A DNA stretch of 64,000 nucleotides from Sitta carolinensis (lineage: Eukaryota > Chordata > Aves > Passeriformes > Sittidae). This document shows, one piece after another, positions 51,181 to 61,000 of the stretch. The notes beneath the pieces are model-generated. The model was not told the DNA's origin. It saw nothing but the letters and a program-made list of their open reading frames with translations, and searched no databases. The number at the start of each line of letters is the position of its first letter. The stretch's first letter is position 1. The stretch covers positions 62,680,501 through 62,744,500 of the forward strand of contig JAVUNC010000004.1 in NCBI GenBank assembly GCA_032173965.1. The letters are read 5' to 3'. A program made the translations under genes and the position numbers.

Positions 51181-52011
51181 CTTTTGGACTGTGATAGACA
51201 ACTGACTCACCTCCTGAGGATCTCTTGGATGACCAGTATTTTTTGGAGGCATGTATAAATGTGAGACTGCTCCATGTGTCTGCTCCAGATTTGGAGGAGA
51301 CTAATATGTTTTCATTGGTGAGAGAGCCAGGCAAGTGTCTATGTATCAGATGTAAAATGATATTGAAATAACAAAGCATTTACTTAAATTCACATTGTTC
51401 AAACAAAAGGCAGCCTCACCTATTTTCCCTTTTCAGATAGGATATTGACAGGTCCAGTTTTTTATTCAGTACACTTGAGACTTTAACATAACAACTAAAC
51501 CTTATGTTGTTAAATTCCCAGAAATCATTTTTATGTGGCCAAAGAAAGACATGGACACTAGAGATTTTAAGAAAACACAGTGGTGTTTATTTGATTTTCT
51601 TGTTACATAAATGGATTTTATGTACTGGAAAAGTAACTAATCTTGATAGATGTGCATGTGGTAATACAGCTGATGGTTACTGAAGCCAGACAATGTGAGC
51701 TTTCTCTTTCCAAGCCTCTTATTGAGGAACTGTGCTGATACTTAAGTAAATAAAATGACAAAAAGAAAAGGGATAAAAACACAGAGCTGATTAAGATCAA
51801 ATTAAAAATAAATCAACAGCAAGTCCTACTGAAATGCAACTCCAGAAGCTACAGCAGTGTCAGAGCATAATGCAAATGAAGAAAAATGCATTGATCTCTG
51901 GACACAAACACAACAATTGTTTCTTCATATACATCATTTGGGCATTTTAAAAGACATTTGTTTGGAATGTCTAAATTGACTCAGCCCATGAGATCATTTC
52001 ACAGCAATCTC

Positions 52012-52032
52012 AAAAAAAAAAAAAAAAAAAAA
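52012..52032. repeat. poly(A) tract, 21 nt
   Basis: 21 uninterrupted A. No associated element recognised. Confidence 0.9.
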
Positions 52033-52331
52033 GGCAAAGCTTATCAAAGTAGTTGATGGATTACACTTCCCCACATACAATAGGGCAGTATGAAATATCT
52101 TTCTCTACTTTGTCATCCTAAGCTTCAAACATAATAATTCTCTATGTGTATCATTTGGATGTCTACCCAGAGCAAATCACTTCTTTCCCCACATTTTTTT
52201 TAATCTGCTTTTTATTCCAACACTGAAAAACAGTGATTTATTTTAACTCCAGAAATATGCAGGGTGCTACATCTAAAAAGCAAGAAAACACAATGTGGAG
52301 CCAAATGTCCAGCACAACTCAAAATGTACAA

Positions 52332-52333
<2 letters not shown>

Positions 52334-52377
<44 letters not shown>
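52334..52377. repeat. poly(A) tract, 44 nt
   Basis: 44 uninterrupted A, the longest homopolymer in the window, preceded by 'gtacaaat'. The junction itself spells AATAAA, but that is forced by the tract. No parent transcript or target-site duplication was recognised. Confidence 0.95.
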
Positions 52378-52378
<1 letters not shown>

Positions 52379-53069
52379 CATGCAAACTTCTAATTATGTG
52401 CCTTTCTTAAAGTATCTCAGTAGTTCCTTGAAAGTGCCATGGAAAATTGTTCTTTTAAATCTGTTCTCTTAAACTTCAGCCCACTGAGCATTAAATCAAC
52501 TTGCTTAGGTAGAGAGAGCTGCCACGCACAAACCTTAGTGTTGGCTCATCTCCAGTCCTGATGTTGTGACTTTAAAATTGCTTAAGACACTTGGGTTGTC
52601 TCCTATTCCTTTGGAACAGACATTGGAAACCTGAAGTTCCAACTCAGTGTTACCAGAGATGTTCATTTAATGATAGAAATTAGAGGCTGAAATAGAATCC
52701 TAAGTCATTTTATCCTGCAGAAACATATTGCAACAGCTCAGGCCTCTTAAAGAGCACTGCAAATGTCAGCAACAAGCATTTCCTTGAATACCTGACCATT
52801 TTCTACACCTCTTAATATATTTATTTTAAACAATGATTACAGCTGCAGCAGCTAAATTAAATTTCATTGAAAGAGTGCACTTAAGAGGACGGGCAACAAC
52901 ATATATGGGCACAAAAATAAACGACAGGTTTGTTTCTCCTTCTGTGTCTGTTATGAAAGGCATTAAAAGCAAAGATGGAAGCAGAAGATGGGAAGGTTCG
53001 ATGAAGATCAACAAAGGGTAACTATTTGAAGAGTGGAGAAAGTAGCAAAACAGTCATGGTAACAGGAAG

Positions 53070-53433
53070 AGTGGTAGCAGTGCCAAGGTTGGCGGCACAA
53101 CTGGTTTGACAAGGATGATGAGGGCACCACGCTGTGCACCCTGCTGCAGACAGCCCAGTGCCCGCTCCTCCTGTAGCTGCAGGGCCGGTTCCACAGGCTG
53201 CCACAGCTCTGGATGCAGGTAACACAGCCAACCAGCCAGCGAGGGGGAGCTGTGGGCAGGCTGGCAGGAAGATTGCCTCCTGAGGTCCGGGGAGGGATGT
53301 GTTCAGCTCGTGGCCTGGGGGGCATCTGAAGCCACCTGTGATGACAGCCCACTTTCCCCACTACAGGAACAGAGTACACCTGACCACGGGGAGGCAAACC
53401 ACTTTCGTGTACACTGTTTGCTTTCTTCTGCAT
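53070..53433 (-). other. GC-rich patch with cysteine-rich open frame
   Basis: From about 53080 to 53400 the sequence is clearly GC-richer than its AT-rich flanks and carries about 8 CpG. A minus-strand frame with an ATG at 53433 runs 141 codons to 53008. Nine cysteines fall between residues 70 and 128, in C-x2-C, C-x3-C and similar spacings, but the pattern matches no family I can name. A second minus frame (53022-53231) overlaps it. It may be an old CpG island, a decayed retrocopy, or a single exon. I would not call it a gene on this evidence. Confidence 0.25.
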
Positions 53434-55167
53434 TGATCTATGGCAATCATGTATGATATTTACTTTTAGTGTAGAATAAGACAGAAGAAATTATTGCTGT
53501 ACTCAGCCATGATACAGCTCTCCTCCTTTAGTGATTTCATGTAATACAACGCTTTGTTTTTTTAGTATTTACACTGCAGTGCAGTACCATCCACTCAGAA
53601 GGCAGATCCATTACTTGCTCTAGACAAAAAATCAGAAAAAGAAAAAAAAAAGACTGTATCAGAGACACCCACATCTATATAAACCTGCCAACTAGGGCTT
53701 CCCCAGATACTTTTAAAACCGTAAGCACAAGATCTCTAAAACCAAAAATGAAAAGTTAAAAGTTTCAACCTTCATAAGCAGCAGAATGCTTTGATCAGAT
53801 CTTGTTTGTGATTGTGATAATTATATAGGAAAATATGTCAGTGCAAACGTTTGAAAAACAAAGGACATCAAAGCACCTAAGAAGTCCTGTTTAGTTATTT
53901 GCTTTAGAAGTGTCCTTGACAATATTCCTGTTGGTAACAGCCTATCTCTCAAATGGCTAACTGAACATCTGAAATAATTATAACAGAGCCATAGCCAAGC
54001 TACAGCACAAATGTTAAAAGCATAGAATTCAAAGCAAACAGCATTACAGGAAGCAAACAAAAAAACCCTGCTGTTTCATTACACACAATTTGATTAACCA
54101 CTAGTTCAAATCATGATATGGATAGCCATTACATCATAACTTGCCAAAAAATGCAATAATTGAAGGAAATGGAGCAGCTATAGAAAGAGAAAGTTAGTCT
54201 GAAGCATGTTACCTGCCAGTCAGAAATAATTTTTAAAGATTTAGTGGTCTAAGTCTTTTCACTATTTCATAGCTGCTGCATGCTATATTCATAGCATCCA
54301 GAAAAAGTCAATTTAAGTAACATCAATTTGCAATAGAGGAGGAAGGTATATTATATCAATAAGGGCATGAAGCAGCTGAGAGTGAGAGAAGGCAATGAAA
54401 CTGATAGGTGGGTGGTTTGAAGTAGCTTTTGCCTCCAAGAGGGTGAGAATCCCTGCTGGTTGGGCACTTTGAAGGGAGAGCACAGAAGAAATGAGACCAA
54501 TTATACAATTACTCTAATATTACGCAACTCAGAAAAGGTCGAAATGTAGTCATAACAAGAAGGATGCCTTATCTGGCTTGCCATTTAAATATTGCATTTG
54601 CCAATTAAATATTGCATGTTTGTCATGCAGCAGTGTGGGCAAGTGAGATGAGTAGCTGTTTCTTACACTGGATGACCTGTGTGCAACCTGGACTCCCTGC
54701 TTTGCCATTATATGACTGAGAAGGCAGAGTTAACTTTGGCTTTCAGTCTGTGACACTTTGGGAAACATAGTTGGCAGAAGAGTGATGTTTTTCTTGAAGG
54801 GATTATTTATTTGGGTTGTTTTTTTCTTTTTCCCTGTGGCTGGTCAAATTAAATTAAGTTGTTTTTCTGAAGGAAAGGGAATTATTCATTATTATTCCCT
54901 GCTCTTAAAGTTGGTTAGCTCTGCAGCATATGCAAATCTAATAGGGAGAATAGAAAAAAATTATTTTAATTCTTTAGGGTAAATGACGATGAGTAATTCC
55001 TGTCTTTAAAGATGCCTTAGAGAACCACCCCATCGGTAGTTCCTTCTAGTATATGTTAGGTATGAGAGAAAACATCAGAAAAAATCAAAAAGCTGAATTT
55101 AGCATGACAATTTAAGGCAGGAATTCTGTTTGTGCTTTTGGCTAGCAAATAAATTTGTACATATGTA
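53434..55167. other. unique DNA, no gene seen
   Basis: No recognised gene or interspersed repeat. There is a 20 bp tandem duplication at 54578-54617. Confidence 0.6.
54578..54617. repeat. 20 bp tandem duplication
   Basis: Two adjacent 20 bp copies (54578-54597 and 54598-54617) differ at one base. The unit contains 'ttaaatattgcat'. A recent-looking local duplication. Confidence 0.9.
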
Positions 55168-55455
55168 GAGTCATGAAATCATCAACAATTAAGGGGTTGG
55201 AATGGACCTTGAAAACAACTTCATCTCAACCTGCCAGCCATGGGCAAGGCTTCCTTGGTCACTGCATTCCCTACCAGCTCCTCCTGTGGGTGAGCACAAG
55301 GCCCAGTATGGCACCACTTCTTGATGGCTCTTCAACCACCTGTGTAAGTTGTCATTGACACATTCCAAGAACACACAGGATTGCTTTTGCTCTGCTGTGT
55401 TGTCCCTCCAACACATACCTGGGCAGTTGAAATGCCCCAAAAGGACCTGTTTCAC
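55168..55455 (-). mobile_element. CR1 LINE, minus strand, endonuclease joined to 3' end
   Basis: On the minus strand 55350-55455 encodes LLGHFNCPGMCWRDNTAEQ and QSCVFLECVNDN. These match the CR1 endonuclease stretch around GDFN-PDICW and RRFLECVDDNF, where the aspartate of the GDFN motif is here histidine. The endonuclease reading continues with decay to about 55250. It is followed directly by a CR1-like 3' tail at 55168-55245 ('ggttggaatggacctt' on the plus strand). The whole reverse transcriptase is missing. The copy is inactive and 5'-truncated. Confidence 0.82.
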
Positions 55456-57649
55456 TCATATTTATCCTTTTAAGAACAGTAGTGATTACCTTTCCTTCTA
55501 CCCACTTACACCTAAAGCGTTGCTTCACATGACACCATAAACTAAAAGCAACAAAGAAATCCACCCAACCTAATCCAGCTCAGGCAAACTGAAGCAATGT
55601 GGTCTGTGCAGGAGCTTTCACTGCAAAGACTTACAAGGACAGGACCTGTTAGCTAAGCACTAGCACCTCCTCCCTGGCCATGGTCTTGGAGCATTCTCCA
55701 CTATGATCAGAGCCAGGGTTATGCTCCCAGGTATCCTGAGTAGCACCCTCATCTGCTCCCCGTTGCAAGAGCCAGGACTTCTTTTTCCCTTCTTCCTCTT
55801 CCAAGTTAACTCTTACTCCTAATACTTTCAGTTGCTTAAAAAAACCAAAGAAAGACTTTATTTGAGGTTAATCCATAACATAGTTATGAGAAATTACCTT
55901 TGGTTGGGCTGTACATGTTGCTCTGTCTGGATAGAGGCCACCTCCACACATCCAGACTGCAGTAATTCCTCAGATCTAAAAATAAATATACACAGATCCT
56001 CTGAGAAAGAGGGAATTTCTGTAGCAAAAAAAAAGTAACAAGGTTTGAGGTGATGAGCTTATTGTTTTCACTTTTAATGTGAGGTGGACAGAGAGGTATT
56101 GAAGAGGGATAGAAAAAATTCTGAGGGGCACTATCAAACGGTGAAATTACCTGTATTATCTGATGTGATGCCATAATTCACATGTGGAGGAGAGGGTTAG
56201 TGAAACCACCAGCAAGTATTTGAGACAGCCCTGTAAACACTGTTTAAAGTCAATGTTCCTTTAAGCAGATGTATATCTGATTGGAGAATCAGAGTCTACT
56301 CTGTTTGTATAACCGTGGAGAACTTCAATGACTTTCTGAAGGACTTCAGTTTATTATGATTGAACTCATAAGTTTAAATGTTTTTTAAACAAATGGCTTT
56401 ATCATAAGTATGTTTTTGTCCAAGCAGAGGCTTGCTTTTAGCTTCGGGTCTTTCAGGACCTGTTTTCTTAAGTATGAAGACATCAGGTCAGATTTATCAG
56501 ATAAGAATAAAATTAACAAAACCAATGCTTGGGGTGCCAAGTACAAGGCTTTCAGGCAATGGGATTGCTAGTTAATGATTAATCACCCATTTGTTAGCAA
56601 CACTTAAAAAAAACCACTGCAGTTTAAATCAGGAATATGAAGATTAGGCCCTCAGCCATAAAATAGAATAGCAAAAACAAGAAAAATAAAAAATTATATC
56701 TGCTGTTACTGCAAACCCTTTCTTTCAGTCTAAGGCTGAAATTTGCTTCATCAAACACCTTAGAAAAGAAAAATATATTATAAAATATCCCTGTTCATGG
56801 ACAATGTGTGAACCAGATGCCTTCTGAATACATGTAAATGTGTGATATTACTGACAGACAAAAAAGGAAAAATTGGAGGAAAATAAATATGTTAAAAATG
56901 GGTTGCTAACCAAGTACTTTAATATTTTAATGAAGTGAATAATAATAATGAATAATTATCCAGACTTAAATGTAAATAAGAAAAAGAATATTCTTCTATA
57001 CAGAAAAATAAATTTTTATTAGGAAACTGGAAGAAATCTTAATAAGCCACAATGTCCATCCTACTGTTCAAATATATTAAAATATGTACATTATTAATAG
57101 AAAAAAATTAATGGCAAAAAATATTTTTTTCTATAATAATGTCATTATGAACTCTTAAGAATTATTAATGAACATTAGCTTACAAAACATGGCTTCGGTT
57201 TATAAGGAAAACATTGACTTTAACAAATTAGCTCACACATAATGAGCTTGCTGGCCCTGATAGAGATTATTTGGTATTTGCTTTGAAATTAACACAGAGG
57301 GGTAAAGATGGAAGAGAAGCTGCTCTTGGACTAGTACCAGTGCCACCAGTACAACTGCAACAATCACAGAGACTTTTCTAGAGAGAGAGATGGAATTAAA
57401 GTGACATTGGATGAGATGGCATGAGTAAAGTTTCACCAACTTTTTAGTAATCCTTTTTGCAATCTTCTCATCTAAATTAAAATCTTAATAACACCAGCTT
57501 CTGTTAAAGACATGGTTGAGGCCAGTTCTCTTTTGTCAGCTCCTCTTTCTATCCATTACCTAAAAACCTACAAACAGCACTACCCAACATCTGCATACTA
57601 AACAAACCCCACTGCAGTATGAAAATCTGGCCATAGTTTACCTCAGGTA
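55456..57649. other. unique DNA, no gene seen
   Basis: No recognised gene or repeat. An HNF1-like dyad at 56571-56583 is listed separately. 56640-57180 is very AT-rich with no microsatellite structure. Confidence 0.6.
56571..56583. promoter_or_regulatory. HNF1-like dyad motif
   Basis: GTTAATGATTAA followed by T matches 12 of 13 positions of the HNF1 homeodomain dimer consensus GTTAATNATTAAC. The motif is seen directly; occupancy and target are unknown. Confidence 0.3.
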
Positions 57650-58060
57650 CATAGAATCAGGATCACTGCAGATGGAAAAGTGCTCTAAGATCAAACCAAG
57701 TGCATTAGGCATCAAAGCCCAACCATTAACCCAGCACTGACAAGTCCACTAAGCCATGTCCCCCAGCAGCACATTTACATGTCTTAAATACCTCCAGGGA
57801 TGCCGAGATACCTCAACCATTTCCCTGGGCAGCCTGTTCCCTGTCAAGGAGGAAGTTTTTCCTAAAATCCAATCTAAGCCCGTCCTGGTGCTAGTGGAGG
57901 CCATTTCCTTGTCTTATCACTTGTTACCTGGGAGAAGAGGCCAATTCCCACCTGGCTACAGCCTCCTTTTCTCCAGGCTAAACACCCCCAGCTCCCCAAG
58001 CTGCTCCTCATCATTTGTGCTCCAGACCCTTCACCGGCTTCGTTTTTCCGTGACTCTTTT
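57650..58060 (-). mobile_element. CR1 LINE 3' fragment, minus strand
   Basis: Clear reverse complement of the CR1 3' region. The order is a degraded 'atagaatcaggatcactg' terminus, 'aaccattaacccagcactg', 'cttaaatacctccaggga', 'ccctgggcagcctgttcc', 'gggagaagaggccaa', 'cctccttttctccaggct' and 'ctccagacccttcacc'. It shares subfamily features with the 24715-26695 copy (the same cttcccaagggaa/ccctgggcag and aattaaccca region, read in reverse). 5'-truncated near 58060. The 173-codon plus-strand frame at 57756-58277 is mainly antisense to this copy and is not a gene. Confidence 0.92.
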
Positions 58061-61000
58061 GAAGTATTTCCCACCGAAGGAGCTGTGTGAGAGCTATGTA
58101 TGTTTTAATCACTGCTCAGCATCGCAGGTCCCACCCTCGGCTCCTCGCCTTCCCTGCCTCAGGCAAGCACTCAGTTTTCAAGAAAGCCATTCAAATACCA
58201 ATCAGAGACAACTTCATTTAGTTAAGGTTCTCCTCCATTTGCTGTTCACATTCAAAGTGAGATGTAATCTGTGGTGAGATGTAAACTCCGGACAATTGAT
58301 AAAATATGATTAAATGCTTAACAAATAGCCTCACTTGTGTTGTCCGGTTCGTATGATAAAATCTTAAATCTGTGAAAGTAATTGCTTCTGACATCTTCAA
58401 GTAGGCAATAGCCTGCCCAAACAGTGCTGCTCAGTCACAAATTCTGAGGCTATAGAAATAAGAAGCACATAGTGTAGGCAGAAATTAAAGCCTACTTATG
58501 ATAAAGAGTCTGGGCTCTTTTCTTAAACTCCAGGGTTTTTTTGTGGTGAGGGGAGAAATCTGTTCATAGCAGGCACCCTTTTGTGGGTTTGTATTTTTAG
58601 AAGTTGTTGTGGTCTTGCGATTAACAGCAAGAAATGGCCACAGGGTAATTGTAATATGTTAATGAAACCCCACATTCTGCACAACTTCCTTGAAGATTCT
58701 TTTTATAGATTTCACATTGGTGAGGAAATGAACCATAAAAAATGTGCTACCTAGAAAATGATAAATCATTTACCACTAACTTTTTTTTTTTTTTTAACTT
58801 GCCATATCACTCTTCAGCTTATTAGAACATTTAATTTATTCACTTGTCCTCCCTGTGTGCATCTTTTATGGATTTTGCTTTTTCAGGTAAGATCTGCAGG
58901 CATTTCCATACTTAAGCAACCACATTCTGTCATCTAAATGACTTAATAAAATTCTTTTCAAAATTGCTTCACATGTGCAACACTCAATTTATCTTGTTTG
59001 TTGTCAGGAGTTGGAACTCTATGTGAACAATTTAGGAACCTTTTCTCCAGGTATCTAGTTTTAGTTACTTGAGCTTGAAAATTTTGGCAAGAGTTCATCA
59101 CCTGGAATAATGAATTCCTGAATAAAGGACAATTTGTCACTGTGGGCAGAATGCCAAAAAATATATAAATCCTCTAGGTTTTCTACCAGCAGTAAATGCC
59201 TACACTTCTAGAAGTGGTGATTCTATTTAAATGTATATAAATATGGCCAAGTAATTCTTTGTCTTTAGACATCTTGAAGAAAAAGTTTAAGGTAGACTCA
59301 GTAATCCCTCCAGGAAAGGCTGGATGCTGATGCAAACACATTACTTAAAAGCACAGAAGCATCATCTGACTGGTCCCTTTCCTATGTTCATGGCCTTTAT
59401 TACATGGTGATTCATTGATGGGTTTTGATTGCTTATATCATCAATAAACTTCTTTTAGTAAATGGACAGTAATGAAATACCATAATCAAAGCAAAGTGGA
59501 AGTCCTCTTAAAGTAAACTAAAGTTATTGAGTGTAGTGTCCTGCAGAAGGAAATATTCAGTCACCTCTTGCATTGGTGGTACTCCCACAGAAGCAAGTGA
59601 TCTTGCAATGCCTTCATGTCGTGTTATGCATTCAATTAATTGTTTTCAAAATACTGTGAACTCTGATATTTCTCTTATGAATAAGCACAAAGAGCTTTTT
59701 TTCAGGCAAGCCATGTCCTGGACTTTTCTTGCAATGTAAATGGAAGTGCAGAGCACATGAGTAGCCTAGTAAGAACCTGAGACTGTCCCTTTTAATTAAT
59801 TAAAATTAGCAGCCCATGTTACCTAAGCAGCCTAATATTTGACATAATTAATGTCTTATTAAAATATACTTTGAGATACTGAAGGTATAAGTCTACCCAC
59901 TGGCTTTGCAGGTAGTGGGTTTTAATACTCATGTAAGTAATGTATGGTCATGAGCTTGAGCTTGTTATTTCTCATGTCTTCCCATACTTTCCCAGCATCT
60001 CTTGCACCTTCTTTGGTGTGCCCCATAGACCACAAAGGGGTGATTGGTATCAGAACCAAAATCTCATTTTGAAGACAGTGTTCAATAAACTAACATCTGC
60101 TGGAAAACAATGATGCACAATCCAGTTTTGAAACCTACTGACTTCTGAGTTAGGTTCCTAGATGACTTACATGCCCATGTAAATTTGATTTTCTATTTTT
60201 TGTTACCTCCCTCGCTAGCTCTCTCAGCCTGTTTGCTCATATTCTGTACCTTCTTTCTTTCATCAGCTTGCTCAGTGTGCTAGGCAGTAAGCTGTTTGTC
60301 ATAGGGTACCTGTCATTTCTTATATATCTGTAGAATGCCTCAGCTCTGCCAGGGATTACAGATGGTACTGCAATGTAAGTGTTATAACTCAGAGGAATGT
60401 AAAAATAAAATCTGGTACATCTGTGTTACATATAATGATGTTTTATTTTCTATACATGCTCATTATACTCTAACTAAATATGTCAAAAATTAAGTGAACA
60501 GTGCTCAAATCTACAAGGATTATATCAAGAGATGTGACAAAACCCTTATATGGTACAGAATTCACTTCATGGAAGTCAAAATACTTCAGTGTCAGTGGAT
60601 ATTTCAACTCTACTGTGAATTTTTCCACAGAAATAAGTCAAATATTTATATACAGAAACTGCTTCTGCCACTATTAACTAATTACCACATTTCCCCCCAC
60701 TCCATCCATAATTCTTAATTATACATTCCAGTTCACCATGTCTGTCTATCACCCCCTCCCTATGTCTTCTTGCCACGCTCCCCTAGAACCGCTTCCTTCC
60801 TTGCAGCTCAGTAGACCTCGTTTAAACTTTACTGAAGGGGCTTCCTCTCTGTTCTGTGAACACAGGGGTGGGTGTGCACTGACTGAGTACTGCAGCACCC
60901 TCTGCCCAAGCTCTCTCCAGGCATTGCTGTCCCTCTCCTCCCCCTCCATTTATCTGTGTTAACTCATTACTGCTGGACTGCCCATACCGAGTGCCTAAGC

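Larger units (their letters stand above)
51181..53060. other. unique DNA with long poly(A) tracts, no gene seen
   Basis: No recognised exon. A minus-strand AATAAA occurs at 51570-51575 in AU-rich sequence, which is weak evidence of a transcript end. The two poly(A) tracts are listed separately. Confidence 0.5.

Noticed and set aside
55770..55835. Pyrimidine-rich tract ending in CAG, like a splice acceptor
   Set aside because: No downstream open exon or matching donor; such tracts are frequent by chance.
57756..58277. 173-codon open frame, the longest in the window
   Set aside because: Most of it is antisense to a minus-strand CR1 fragment (57650-58060), and the rest has no recognisable domain.
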